Counted from the first letter of the stretch, positions 34,504-43,933 are shown. The stretch: 64,000 nt of DNA from Chitinophagales bacterium (GCA_020636475.1 JACJXU010000002.1:283732-347731); one strand, 5' to 3'. Numbers and translations are program-made. Notes: generated by a model not told the origin, from the sequence alone.

Positions 34504-35151
34504 TCAATATGGTTGAAATTCATTTAATACTAAATCAACATAGTCATAATTTCTTGATAATTCTATAATAGAACCATTATTTACTTGAAAAAATGGTTTA
34601 TTTAACCATTCGCCACTTCCAATTAATTTAACATCATTATTCTCATCCACAACATACTCATAGTCAATTCGGTATTCATATCCTCCATTCCAAGCTCTTA
34701 TTATTATTCTCTTTTTTTGATAGTCTGTCAAAGCATATAAATTATCATTTTCTGAAATAGTAATTAAATCGTCAATATTAGGCTGTGAAGTAATATTGGC
34801 TGATTGTCGATTTTTCGTAGCCTTATCAATAGCAATATTTCTGCTACGAATCAGATATTTATTCATTGCACCATAGATATTGTGAATAGATTTTCTTTTT
34901 TCAATATAAAAAATTTCAACACTATCTGATATGTGCTTTTTCCAATTCCACTGAGCTTCAAAGGGACAAGGATCAAGTTGTCCAATGCCTACACCAGCGT
35001 TATTTGTCCAATAAGGTTGGTAAGTTAATTTATATTCTTTAGCTATTGGATTTTTTTCTATTTCTTCTTCATAAAATTGTTTTAACCTGCTTTCATGGTA
35101 AAATATAGCTTTTAGAATATCAATTTCATCAATCAAGTTATTTTTATCCAT
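34504..35151 (-). CDS. Lysozyme/transglycosylase-like protein (second half of a split gene?)
   Basis: 215 residues, no signal peptide. The segment ILKAIFYHESRLKQF followed by NNAGVGIGQLDPCPFEAQWNW has the layout of soluble lytic transglycosylase/lysozyme-like folds: a catalytic Glu in 'ES', then a 'G..GIGQ' substrate loop. It would cut peptidoglycan. It is in the same frame as the upstream gene (35158-35784), separated by TGA-GTA-ATA only. In related proteins a '...G.NP....' beta domain runs directly into such a lyase domain, so the two are probably halves of one protein. The lack of a signal peptide suggests delivery by a secretion machine rather than Sec. Confidence 0.6.
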   Translation of the reverse strand: MDKNNLIDEIDILKAIFYHESRLKQFYEEEIEKNPIAKEYKLTYQPYWTNNAGVGIGQLDPCPFEAQWNWKKHISDSVEIFYIEKRKSIHNIYGAMNKYLIRSRNIAIDKATKNRQSANITSQPNIDDLITISENDNLYALTDYQKKRIIIRAWNGGYEYRIDYEYVVDENNDVKLIGSGEWLNKPFFQVNNGSIIELSRNYDYVDLVLNEFQPY

Positions 35152-35157
35152 TATTAC

Positions 35158-35784
35158 TCATAGTTCTTCTGAAATCATACTTGGTGTAGGGTTTTCTCCT
35201 TGTATTTGAAACTGAACACTTTTTAAAAATTTCTTTCCCTCAATTACTGTTATTACCGTAAGTGTTGCAAGTCCACCTACAATAAGTTCTTTGAAATCAA
35301 CATTCCAAAAATTTGAGCCAAATGTAATTGACTCTACAGATTTATTATAATAATTCCACTTAGGAGAAGAATATTTATTGCCCCCATTGCTGGCAGGAAC
35401 CACATCTTTAGTAATATAATATCCTTCAATTGTTAAATACCATTCTATTTCTGATATTGGTGGAAATACTGTAGCTTCATAATCAGGAAGTTTAGAGCAA
35501 ACTGCTATTTCACAAACAATACTAGGCATGAAAGTATCTATTTCATCCGAAGAGTTTTGAGTTAAAATCTTAAATACTTCATAAGGATTAGGCGAAATTA
35601 TTGCAATATCATACAACCCATCTGGGTTTTCTTCATAAAGATTTACGCCAAATTTATTTTGTTGTGACGTTTCTTCAAACAATCCAAACCACCTATCATA
35701 AGCAAAGTTAGTCTTTTTCCAAGGATCTTTAAATTGAGTTTTTATATTTTCAAAATCCTCCCAAGAATTTTTAAATTTAGCCAT
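35158..35784 (-). CDS. Beta-domain protein, likely N-terminal half of the lyase-like effector
   Basis: 208 residues, no signal peptide. The N-terminal part is unfamiliar (NSWEDFENIKTQFKDPWKK, FGVNLYEENPDGLYDIAI). The C-terminal 45 residues (FKELIVGGLATLTVITVIEG, KKFLKSVQFQIQGENPTPS) match the beta-sandwich 'GG...T.....GK.....F.I.G.NP....' that often precedes lysozyme-like domains in bacterial effectors and phage proteins. It ends in an in-frame TGA, six bases before the ATG of the lyase-like gene. Upstream is a terminator-like hairpin and the large orphan gene. Confidence 0.6.
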   Translation of the reverse strand: MAKFKNSWEDFENIKTQFKDPWKKTNFAYDRWFGLFEETSQQNKFGVNLYEENPDGLYDIAIISPNPYEVFKILTQNSSDEIDTFMPSIVCEIAVCSKLPDYEATVFPPISEIEWYLTIEGYYITKDVVPASNGGNKYSSPKWNYYNKSVESITFGSNFWNVDFKELIVGGLATLTVITVIEGKKFLKSVQFQIQGENPTPSMISEEL

Positions 35785-35820
35785 GTTTTATTTTTTTAAA
35801 AGAATTGATAAAAAGTGAAA

Positions 35821-35868
35821 AACAACTCCTTCGGCAAAATGCAATATTACTAAAGGAGTTGTTATAAA
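35821..35868 (-). terminator. Terminator-like hairpin after the large orphan gene
   Basis: Arms AACAACTCCTT (35821-35831) and AAGGAGTTGTT (35853-35863) pair perfectly over 11 bp with a 21-base loop. On the minus strand the stem is followed by TTTC. It probably ends or attenuates transcription from the 35877-37613 gene before the effector-like genes. Confidence 0.6.
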
Positions 35869-35876
35869 GTCTATTA

Positions 35877-37343
35877 TTAAACTGTTTCCGTATCTCGTGC
35901 TTTGGTAATACTATCAATACAACCACAACCCGATTGTGGAACATCGCAACAATCACCAAATACTTTTTTGTATAAAGCTGCTTGTTGTAATGGGTCGGTA
36001 ATGCCACTTATAATCGCCATAGCTTGGCGCATTTTTTCGTTTTCCAAATCAGCCTGATAGGTCGCTGCTTGTTGTAGCTTGGTATTATAGCAGTCAAGAG
36101 CCTCACCTTGTCCTAAAAGTGCATCTACCATTACTGATGGCGTACGCAAAATGCGATTAGTCACATCTAATATTATCCCGTGTACTGTTTTTCCATTGTA
36201 CTCTTGCAGCAAATCCTTGCGTTTGCGCACATAGGAATGCTTTATTGTTTCTGCTGAGGGGTCAATACAGTTACCCATATCTTCGTCCACTTTTTCAATA
36301 AAACTCACTTTCGTTCCTGTGTAATCTACTATATTACAAAGATAGCTGTAAATACTGTTGCTAATCTTTGTACGACTATCTTGGTCAGGTACTACTTGTT
36401 CAAGTAGTTCATCAATATTAGCCAAAGAAGAAACAATCTGGCTCTCCGGATAACCATTGGTATAAACGATATGCACATCATCAAGGTAGGTAATGGTAAA
36501 GTATTCCTGCAATAACTGACGAAAAACAAAATTTAATACCCTGCTTTTGTTTATGTTTTCTAAAACGCGGGTAACGGTTTGTTCTGTCTCAGAAATTGAT
36601 GTTGTTGTAGTATTCGTATTGACCTCTACTTCTCGCACAGAATTAGATTGACTAACATGACTATTCGTTGCATTAACTAAATTGCTTACTTGCTCCGCCA
36701 TTGTCTCATTAAGACTGGTTGTGTGATTAAATCCGGCACTATTCGACATTTTTACACCACCACTCACAAATCCTAATGACATTTTCCCGGTAGATTCTAC
36801 GCCAAAAGTAGCAACTAATTCATTTAGTTTACTCATTTCTGTCGTATTTTGATAGGCGGTTTCTGCTTGAATACTATTCTGCAATTCATTGGCACTACTT
36901 TGTGAAAAAGAGTCCAAGACATTTTCAGATTTACTAGCAACTACTTCATTGTGTTGATAGCTTCTGATAGTAATGGTTGTTTTTTCACCGGGCAACAAAC
37001 TAAATGTTTTTAGCGTTTTTCCCGCCCCATAATCCCCGAGATAGGAACACATTTTATAATGCAATACTATTATAATACGAGGTTTAGGATTTTCGGGGCG
37101 TTTGATATAACGCAATTCCGGTGTACCATAAAAATTACAACTCAAAAAAGGGCGATATCCTTCAACAATTTTGTTCGCAATGTCCTCTAGCGGAATATTG
37201 TCTATGGTAGTAACTACACTATTAGGAGCCACCGAGGCAACAGGCGATGAAAGCGGTGTTTTTTGTACCACATTATTACGCAATAACAAATTATTGTTCT
37301 GCACAATAGATTTATTAACCGCCCATGAGGTTTCATTTTCCAA
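35877..37343 (-). CDS. Large orphan protein of unknown function
   Basis: 488 residues in the longest start-to-stop frame, but the coding text runs on upstream without a start codon (PADNFWAEFTSQDPVDIISS) to an in-frame TAA at 37482-37484; beyond it an ATG at 37613 opens the same frame. The full protein would be about 580 residues. Seen in it: a beta-rich segment with FSLLPGEKTTITIRSYQHNE, a long Ser/Asn/Thr-rich helical middle (residues 150-290, likely coiled coil), and a C-terminal Cys cluster (GDCCDVPQSGCGC). No signal peptide or membrane segment. No family recognised. It lies upstream of the lyase-like gene on the same strand. Confidence 0.7.
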   Translation of the reverse strand: MENETSWAVNKSIVQNNNLLLRNNVVQKTPLSSPVASVAPNSVVTTIDNIPLEDIANKIVEGYRPFLSCNFYGTPELRYIKRPENPKPRIIIVLHYKMCSYLGDYGAGKTLKTFSLLPGEKTTITIRSYQHNEVVASKSENVLDSFSQSSANELQNSIQAETAYQNTTEMSKLNELVATFGVESTGKMSLGFVSGGVKMSNSAGFNHTTSLNETMAEQVSNLVNATNSHVSQSNSVREVEVNTNTTTTSISETEQTVTRVLENINKSRVLNFVFRQLLQEYFTITYLDDVHIVYTNGYPESQIVSSLANIDELLEQVVPDQDSRTKISNSIYSYLCNIVDYTGTKVSFIEKVDEDMGNCIDPSAETIKHSYVRKRKDLLQEYNGKTVHGIILDVTNRILRTPSVMVDALLGQGEALDCYNTKLQQAATYQADLENEKMRQAMAIISGITDPLQQAALYKKVFGDCCDVPQSGCGCIDSITKARDTETV

Positions 37344-37481
37344 ACTGCTAATAATATCTACCGGGTCTTGTGAGGTAAATTCTGCCCAAAAGTTATCGGC
37401 AGGCGGGTCTTGTGTACTGGGTTCAAAAAGTTTTACAGGAATATCTAATAAAGAAAATCCCGTTGCGCCATAGCAAGTGCT

Positions 37482-37613
37482 TTACGGCAAGTTGTAATTG
37501 AGCACAGAAGCGGCTCCATTGGGATCTAAGGTAGTTAGTGGGCTACCACTAATACAAGGCGTTGGAACTTTAGTTTCCGCTGGCTTGGTTGGATCGGTTG
37601 GATCGATTGGCAT
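37482..37613 (-). pseudogene. 5' part of the large orphan gene, ended by an in-frame TAA
   Basis: 43 codons from ATG at 37613: PIDPTDPTKPAETKVPTPC, then ISGSPLTTLDPNGAASVLN, YNLP, stop. The frame is the same as that of the 488-residue protein and the translation after the stop (STCYGATGFSLLDIPV, KLFEP) reads on naturally. One base change (CAA or AAA to TAA) would explain it. Readthrough cannot be excluded. Confidence 0.55.
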
Positions 37614-37860
37614 GATTAATTTTTTTAAAATGAATAAATAATTTCGTCTCTAAATTTCGTACGAACACCATGATAACTTGACATTTAAATTAAATATTGT
37701 ATGCCCAACAAAAAAAAATTAATTTTTTTTAAAAATCTGTTTTAAAGACTGTTTAAACTAAAAAAATGAGTACATAACACACAAGCAAACCACTATCTTT
37801 CCCCATAAAACCCCAAGTTCACCAATTTGTAAGTTATTTTTGTAAATTTGGCACAAATTT

Positions 37861-38733
37861 TTGCCATTGATAAGTTTATCCGACAATATCACCTACAAAA
37901 AACTACTCATCAAATATACCAACTCCGCCTCGCGGTTTATGGTTATAGACGGTGCCATGATTCACTATCGCGATGAAGGAAGCGGCTACCCAATTTTGCT
38001 TATTCACGGCTCGTTTTCTTCCTTGCACACCTTCAATGCTTGGGCAAATGAGTTGAGCCTTCATTATCGTGTCATTCGCTTGGATTTGCAAGGCTTTGGC
38101 TTGTCCGACCCGCGCGAATACATCGAAAATCCGGTGGAAGAGTTCAAAAGTTTGCTCACCCGATTTCTCAACATTTTGGGCGTTTACAACTGCCATATTG
38201 CCGGAAGTTCGCTTGGTGGCTGGATTGCGTGGGAATTTGCGCTGGCTTACCCGGAACGCATCAAAAAACTCGTTCTCATTGACGCGGCGGGCTACTTGGA
38301 CAAAGACAATATTCCGCTTCCCTTCAAAATGGCGCAAGCACCCTTTGCCGGAAGTATGATGCGTATGGCACTGCGCCGCGACCTTATCGAATATTTTATT
38401 AAGCAAGTATATGCCGATGCCTCCAAAATAAGTACGCAATTAATAGATCGTTACTACGAACTCTTTATGCGCAAAGGTAATCCCGAAGCGTTTATCAGTT
38501 TGGTAAATGCGCGCTACAAAGACCATTCGCTGCATCTTAAACATCTCCAAACGCCCACACTTATTCTTTGGGGCGAAGCCGACAAATGGTTGGGTATCAA
38601 AAACGCATATCGCTTCGAAAAAGACATTCCTTTTGCCGAACTTATTACTTATCCGAATGTAGGACACGTGCCGATGGAGGAAATTCCCGAGAAAAGTGTA
38701 CACGATGTAATTCGTTTTTTAAACAAAAAATAA
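37861..38733 (+). CDS. Alpha/beta hydrolase
   Basis: 290 residues. Oxyanion region ILLIHGSFSSLHTFNAW; DLQGFGLSD; nucleophile elbow GSSLGG (Ser117); Asp in LILWGEADKW; His in YPNVGHVPMEE. The catalytic triad is complete. The family (MhpC-like) hydrolyses esters or C-C bonds; the substrate is unknown. The conserved 'YTNSASRFMVIDGAMIHYRDEGSG' opening requires a start upstream of the first ATG (37939), so TTG at 37861 is used. A TAAATTTG box at 37843-37850 would give an almost leaderless mRNA. Confidence 0.9.
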   Translation: MPLISLSDNITYKKLLIKYTNSASRFMVIDGAMIHYRDEGSGYPILLIHGSFSSLHTFNAWANELSLHYRVIRLDLQGFGLSDPREYIENPVEEFKSLLTRFLNILGVYNCHIAGSSLGGWIAWEFALAYPERIKKLVLIDAAGYLDKDNIPLPFKMAQAPFAGSMMRMALRRDLIEYFIKQVYADASKISTQLIDRYYELFMRKGNPEAFISLVNARYKDHSLHLKHLQTPTLILWGEADKWLGIKNAYRFEKDIPFAELITYPNVGHVPMEEIPEKSVHDVIRFLNKK

Positions 38734-38895
38734 AACTGCCTTTTTGGCATATTTTTTACATTTTGTCATATCTATTCCTACAAAAATTGCCATTTTATCC
38801 GCTAAATATGCCTTTTTTTGCCTTGGCACAGCAATTGAAGGATAGGGAGTAATTATTTAAAAATCAATTATTAAACTTTTATAAATATTTAGCAA

Positions 38896-40782
38896 ATGAG
38901 TAAAATTATAGGTATAGACTTAGGAACAACCAATTCTTGCGTAGCTGTAATGGAGGGCAACGAGCCAGTTGTAATTCCAAACGACGAAGGAAGAAGAACC
39001 ACGCCTTCTATTGTAGCCTTTTTGGATAATGGCGAGCGCAAAGTTGGTGATGCCGCAAAGCGTCAGGCAATTACCAATCCGGTAAACACCATTCAATCTA
39101 TCAAAAGATTTATGGGACAACGCTATTCGGATATAAAAAATGAAGTAGATAAGGTTTCGTACAAAATAGTGCGCGGCGACAACGATACCGTGCGTGTGGA
39201 CATTAACAGCCGCATGTACACGCCACAAGAAATTTCGGCAATGGTTTTGCAAAAAATGAAAAAAACTGCCGAGGATTATTTGGGTCAGGAAGTAACGCGT
39301 GCCGTAATTACCGTACCTGCTTACTTCAACGATTCTCAGCGTCAGGCAACTATTGAAGCCGGAGCTATTGCAGGACTTAAAGTAGAGCGTATTGTAAACG
39401 AGCCTACCGCAGCCGCTTTGGCGTATGGTTTGGACAAGCAACACAAAGACATGAAAATTGCCGTGTTCGACTTAGGTGGTGGTACATTCGATATTTCTAT
39501 CCTTGAGTTGGGCGGTGGTGTGTTTGAAGTATTGGCTACCAATGGCGATACACACTTAGGCGGAGACGATTTTGACCAAGTAATTATTGACTGGTTGGCA
39601 GATGAATTTAAACAACAAGAAAATATAGACTTGCGCAAAGACCCTATGGCTTTGCAACGCTTGAAAGAAGCTGCCGAAAAAGCAAAAATTGAACTTTCGG
39701 GTTCCAGCGAAACGGAGATTAACTTACCTTATGTTACGGCTACGCAAAGCGGACCTAAACACTTGGTAAAAAAATTGAGCCGTGCGAAATTTGAGCAACT
39801 CGCGGACGAACTTGTAGAACGCACCCTTGAGCCTTGCCGCAAAGCATTGAAAGATGCAGGCCTTGGTACACAAGATGTTGATGAAGTAATTTTGGTAGGT
39901 GGTTCTACGCGTATTCCTAAAATTCAGGAAGTAGTAGATAAATTTTTCGGTAAAAAACCTTCTAAAGGTGTAAATCCTGATGAAGTAGTTGCCGTAGGTG
40001 CTGCCATTCAGGGCGGTATTATGAGCGGTGATGTAAACAGCGACATTGTGTTGCTTGATGTAACGCCACTTTCTTTGGGCTTGGAAACGATGGGCGGTGT
40101 TTTCACCAAACTTATTGAAGCCAACACTACCATTCCTACACGCAAGTCGCAAGTGTTTAGTACAGCAATGGACAATCAGCCTACGGTAGAAATTCACGTA
40201 TTGCAAGGCGAGCGTTCTATGGCACAGTACAACAAATCTATCGGAAAATTCCACTTGGGCGATATTCCGCCAGCACCGAGAGGCGTGCCGCAAATTGAAG
40301 TAACTTTCGACCTTGATGCCAATGGCGTACTGAATGTAAGTGCCAAAGACAAAGGGACGGGCAAAGAACAAAGTATTCGCATTGAGGCTTCTACCGGATT
40401 GAGCGACGAGGAAATTCAAAGAATGCGCAACGAAGCAAAAGCCAACGAAACAGCCGACAAAGAAGCGCGTGAGCGCGTAGAAAAATTGAACCAAGCCGAT
40501 TCGTTGATTTTCCAAACCGAAAAACAACTAAAAGACTATGGCGACAAAATTCCTGCGGACAAAAAAGGAGCGATTGAAACCGCTTTGGCGAGCTTGAAAA
40601 CAGCACACCAAACGCAAGATATTGCCGGTGTAGATGCAGCGATGGAACAACTTAACCATGCTTGGGAAGCCGCTTCGCAAGATATTTATCAGGCGCAGCA
40701 ACAACAAGGCACCGAAAATACTACTGCTAATGCCAGTGGTACTGCCGATGCAGAAGTACAAGATGCGGAAGTGATTGAGTAA
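38896..40782 (+). CDS. dnaK: Molecular chaperone DnaK (Hsp70)
   Basis: 628 residues, standard length. The ATPase domain starts [16 protein letters not shown], with [18 protein letters not shown] and [14 protein letters not shown]; the substrate-binding domain has [27 protein letters not shown] and the linker DVTPLS. The acidic C-terminal tail ([12 protein letters not shown]) is typical. No dnaJ or grpE next to it, as is usual in Bacteroidota. Ends at a strong terminator. Confidence 0.98.
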   Translation: MSKIIGIDLGTTNSCVAVMEGNEPVVIPNDEGRRTTPSIVAFLDNGERKVGDAAKRQAITNPVNTIQSIKRFMGQRYSDIKNEVDKVSYKIVRGDNDTVRVDINSRMYTPQEISAMVLQKMKKTAEDYLGQEVTRAVITVPAYFNDSQRQATIEAGAIAGLKVERIVNEPTAAALAYGLDKQHKDMKIAVFDLGGGTFDISILELGGGVFEVLATNGDTHLGGDDFDQVIIDWLADEFKQQENIDLRKDPMALQRLKEAAEKAKIELSGSSETEINLPYVTATQSGPKHLVKKLSRAKFEQLADELVERTLEPCRKALKDAGLGTQDVDEVILVGGSTRIPKIQEVVDKFFGKKPSKGVNPDEVVAVGAAIQGGIMSGDVNSDIVLLDVTPLSLGLETMGGVFTKLIEANTTIPTRKSQVFSTAMDNQPTVEIHVLQGERSMAQYNKSIGKFHLGDIPPAPRGVPQIEVTFDLDANGVLNVSAKDKGTGKEQSIRIEASTGLSDEEIQRMRNEAKANETADKEARERVEKLNQADSLIFQTEKQLKDYGDKIPADKKGAIETALASLKTAHQTQDIAGVDAAMEQLNHAWEAASQDIYQAQQQQGTENTTANASGTADAEVQDAEVIE

Positions 40783-40811
40783 AAGAATCTTAGTTTTTAG
40801 AACGATATTTG

Positions 40812-40843
40812 AGAGGTTGTCTGAAAAGGCAGCCTCTTTTTTT
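40812..40843 (+). terminator. Rho-independent terminator of dnaK
   Basis: Stem AGAGGTTGTCT (40812-40822) with AGGCAGCCTCT (40827-40837), two G-T wobbles, GAAA loop, then seven T. It lies 30 bases after the dnaK stop. Confidence 0.88.
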
Positions 40844-40860
40844 GTAGAACAAACAATTTA

Positions 40861-41021
40861 TGCCAAAACGGTAGTAAAGTTGCGTATATAAAAATGAAAC
40901 CATTTTGTCATTCCGACCAAAGGGAGGAATCTCAGCCCAAACATTTTAGATTTCTCCCTTTGGTCGAAAAGACACTTGGAACTATTTATTATTAATACAT
41001 AATGATTATTCGATTTTAGTA
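40861..41021. repeat. MITE-like element, type B
   Basis: 161 bp. The ends match those of the 295-bp type A element: left TGCCAAAACGG...AAAGTTGCGTAT, right (reverse complement) TACTAAAATCGAATAATCAT...GTATTAA. It is flanked by TTA on both sides (40858-40860 and 41022-41024). The interior is different: a 19-bp hairpin, CGACCAAAGGGAGGAATCT (40914-40932) with its near-perfect complement at 40948-40966. No coding potential. Inserted directly after the dnaK terminator; 18 bp before the type A element. Confidence 0.7.
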
Positions 41022-41042
41022 TTAGTCTGCTAAGTGGATTAA

Positions 41043-41339
41043 TACCAAAACAGTATGAAAGTTGCGTATTGGTTTAGGAATTATTAAGGGTAAGTATCTG
41101 CCCGAAACTTTGGGGGCAAATCTATGCTTGGGGACTTCTTCATTTTCTTTGCTTGTCCAAAGAAAACGAAGCAAAAGAAACGGCACTTTTTCAAGGTATT
41201 TTTGCCCTTGCAGGGCAAAACCGCAGTTTTTGGGCTAAATTTTTTCCAAGGCTTCAAAAATTTTTAACACCAAAAACTGCTATACGGCGAAAAAAGATTT
41301 TACCCTTCTTTAATACGCAATAGCTATTCTATTTTGGTA
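41043..41339. repeat. MITE-like dispersed repeat, type A, copy 2 (inverted)
   Basis: 297 bp, homologous over its whole length and in reverse orientation to 17821-18115. Flanked by TAA at 41040-41042 and 41340-41342. Terminal arms: TACCAAAACAGTATGAAAGT and, reverse complement of the other end, TACCAAAATAGAATAGCTAT; both then read TGCGTATT after one or two bases. The central hairpin is TTTTTGCCCT/AGGGCAAAA. Together with the type B element this fills the 625-base gene-free gap 40783-41407. Confidence 0.8.
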
Positions 41340-41407
41340 TAATTTGATAGAATCTTGCCTAAAACTTGCTTATTTTTGCCTAAATTTTCTTCACTACAAT
41401 AAATACT

Positions 41408-42922
41408 TTGGGGCGCGTCATTATAAAACAAGGCATTTACAGCAGTTTGGCTGTTTACACCGGAATTGCCTTGGGCTACATTATTTACTTATACCTTTTT
41501 CCGCTGCTACTCAGCAAGGAGCAAATTGGACTTATACAAATTATAGAAGAAGCGTCTATGATTTTTTATGTGTTGGCTGCCGGCGGTATTCCCGCAACCA
41601 TTGTACGATTTGCACCTTTTTTCCGCAAAAACGAAAACCGCAACGAGCAAGGACTTTTGTTTTACACGCTTACCTTGCCTGTTTTGGGTATTTTGGTGGT
41701 GAGCTTGCTGTTTTATTTTGCTTATCCTACTATTTTGCGCTGGTACGCGCGCGCGCCGGAATTGCAGCAATATTTGTATTGTATTCCTTTGGTGGGCATT
41801 GGTATGACGTATTTTTATACGCTTTATGCTTACCTCACTACACACTTACAGGTTATTGCGCCTACTTTGGCACAGGAGTTTTTGCGGCGCATTTTTATCA
41901 TTTTGCTTATTGTGGGTTGGAGTATTGGTTGGTGGCAAATGAAAGGACTGCTGCACGGCTGGATTTTGATGTACTACCTGATGGCTTTTAGTTTGGTGAT
42001 TTATACGATGTATGTTGGTTATTGGGATGTGCGCTTTCAAAAACCTGATTTTTCCAAAGAATTTATCCAAAAAATAGGCAAATTTGCGGCGTATATGGCT
42101 TTGGGTGGTTTGGGTTCGATACTCATTCCCAAAATTGATACCTTAATGGTGGGTTCGCTCAAAGGGCTGGGCGACACCGGAATTTATGCCATAGCTGCCA
42201 AAATGGCGATGGTGGTAGATGTGCCGCGCGCTACACTTTCCAAAATTGTAAATCCTTTGGTGGCGCAGGCTTTTCAAAAAGACGATATGGACGAAATAGA
42301 AAAGCTCTACCAAAAGTCCGCTCTCAACCAACTGCTTATCGGCAGTTTTATTTTTATTTTAATTTGGGTAAATCTCCACTTCATCTTTCATATAATGCCC
42401 AATGGTGCGAATTTCGCCTTGGGCGGCAGTGTAGTTTTTTATTTGGGTATGGCAAAAATAATTGACAACGCCACAGGGGTAAACTACGAAATACTCCTCA
42501 ACTCGAAGCACTACCGTTTTAGTTTGTTGCTTATGGTGCTTATGGCGGCGTTTACCATTGTCTCCAACTGGTTTCTTATTCAGTATTGGGGTTTTAGCGG
42601 CGCAGCAATGGCTACACTCATTACCTTTGCTTTGTTCAATTTGATACGGCTTATTTTTATTTGGCGAAAAATGAACCTTCATCCTTTCAGCAAAGCATTT
42701 TTTCAAGCTGTTGGCTTAGTGCTTGTCACTTTTTTGCTGGGATTTTTATTAAAAAACTTCGTAATTCCGGCACAATCATTTAGTATTACCTTGCTACAAA
42801 TGGCGTTTTGCAGTATTGTTGTCGCCGCATTTTATGTAGGAATTTTGTTCAAAACACACATTTCACCCGACATTAACGACATTATTGAACGCGTTTTTTA
42901 CCGAGTTTTCCCTAAAAAGTAA
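41408..42922 (+). CDS. Polysaccharide flippase (Wzx/MATE-like, oligosaccharide transporter)
   Basis: 504 residues with 12-14 membrane segments. The N-terminus (GRVIIKQGIYSSLAVYTGIALGYIIYLYLFPLLLSKEQIGL) and the second repeat start (IGKFAAYMALGGLGSILIPKIDTLMVGSLKGLGDTGIYAIAAKMA) are typical of polysaccharide-biosynthesis flippases that move lipid-linked glycans to the periplasmic side. Start TTG at 41408 gives the family N-terminus; no ATG is available. Followed by an FkbM methyltransferase gene, so surface glycan assembly is likely. Confidence 0.9.
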   Translation: MGRVIIKQGIYSSLAVYTGIALGYIIYLYLFPLLLSKEQIGLIQIIEEASMIFYVLAAGGIPATIVRFAPFFRKNENRNEQGLLFYTLTLPVLGILVVSLLFYFAYPTILRWYARAPELQQYLYCIPLVGIGMTYFYTLYAYLTTHLQVIAPTLAQEFLRRIFIILLIVGWSIGWWQMKGLLHGWILMYYLMAFSLVIYTMYVGYWDVRFQKPDFSKEFIQKIGKFAAYMALGGLGSILIPKIDTLMVGSLKGLGDTGIYAIAAKMAMVVDVPRATLSKIVNPLVAQAFQKDDMDEIEKLYQKSALNQLLIGSFIFILIWVNLHFIFHIMPNGANFALGGSVVFYLGMAKIIDNATGVNYEILLNSKHYRFSLLLMVLMAAFTIVSNWFLIQYWGFSGAAMATLITFALFNLIRLIFIWRKMNLHPFSKAFFQAVGLVLVTFLLGFLLKNFVIPAQSFSITLLQMAFCSIVVAAFYVGILFKTHISPDINDIIERVFYRVFPKK

Positions 42923-43000
42923 ACTACTTATTTCGCTTTACGCAATATTTTCCAATCATAATGCTTTACTTTGCAGCAAAAAGCAAGTATTGGTAGCTGC

Positions 43001-43933
43001 ATGAATATTCCGACTAAAGAAACCCTTTTGGCAAAACTTGCACAAGTACAATATTGGGGAGAGGCTTTGAGGTGGCGCAAATTTTGGCGGCAGCCTTTTA
43101 CTTACCTGAGCAGTATTTTTTACCACAAATGTATTTATCCTTTTCGGCACAAAGGCATTTTGCGCAAGGCAAAACTTTTTTGGGGTGAAGAAATGTGGGT
43201 ACAACTTCCGGCGGGAATGGAAATTTTGTTTACGGGCGGTAAAGCACACGATGCAGAAACACGTTTGGCGCGTTTTTTTATTCACCAACTTCAGGCAGGC
43301 GATTGTGTGATAGATATTGGCGCGCATTATGGTTATTTTAGCTTGCTGGCGGCGTATTTGGTGGGAAAAAATGGCAAAGTGCTGAGTTTTGAGGCGGGAA
43401 AAAGTACTCTTGAAATATTGCAGCGCAATGTGGCAGCGCATCCGCAAATAAAAACCTTTCACCAAGCGATTGCTGCTGCGCAAGGGGAAGCAACTTTTTA
43501 CGAGTTTTCGCCGCTTTATTCGGAGTACAATACCTTGGAAATAGAACAATTTGCCGAAAAGCGATGGTTCAAAAACAATCCTCCCGAAAAGTTTTCGGTG
43601 GCAACCCGCAGTTTGGACGATGTAATCGCTACGGAAAAAATTGTACCCCGACTTATTAAAATAGACGTAGAAGGAGCCGAAGCGCAAATAGTTGCCGGAA
43701 GTACGCAACTCCTCCGCAGCCAAAATCCATTTATAGTAATGGAGTACCTCTGTGCAGCGCGCGATAATTTGCAACACCAAAAAGCAGCGCAACTACTTAA
43801 AAACGAAGGATTTATGCCTTATGCCATTACCCAAGAAGGCAGTCTGCAAGCCTTGACAGATATAAACGCGTACCTTCAAGATAAGCAGTTGGAGACGGAT
43901 AATATTGTGTTTTGTAAAGAGAAAAATGAATAA
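43001..43933 (+). CDS. FkbM family methyltransferase
   Basis: 310 residues from ATG at 43001. SAM-binding motif I CVIDIGAHYGYFSLLAAYLVG, acidic motif II VLSFEAGKST, and the FkbM hallmark RLIKIDVEGAEAQIVAGS. Such enzymes O-methylate sugars or small molecules. It lies 78 bases after the flippase on the same strand and probably acts on the same glycan. A TTG start ten codons upstream is less likely. Confidence 0.9.
   Translation: MNIPTKETLLAKLAQVQYWGEALRWRKFWRQPFTYLSSIFYHKCIYPFRHKGILRKAKLFWGEEMWVQLPAGMEILFTGGKAHDAETRLARFFIHQLQAGDCVIDIGAHYGYFSLLAAYLVGKNGKVLSFEAGKSTLEILQRNVAAHPQIKTFHQAIAAAQGEATFYEFSPLYSEYNTLEIEQFAEKRWFKNNPPEKFSVATRSLDDVIATEKIVPRLIKIDVEGAEAQIVAGSTQLLRSQNPFIVMEYLCAARDNLQHQKAAQLLKNEGFMPYAITQEGSLQALTDINAYLQDKQLETDNIVFCKEKNE

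Noticed and set aside
36995..37040. GDYGAGKT in the large orphan protein as a Walker A motif
   Set aside because: It fits GxxxxGKT, but there is no Walker B or P-loop NTPase context, and it lies in a beta-rich segment; chance match.
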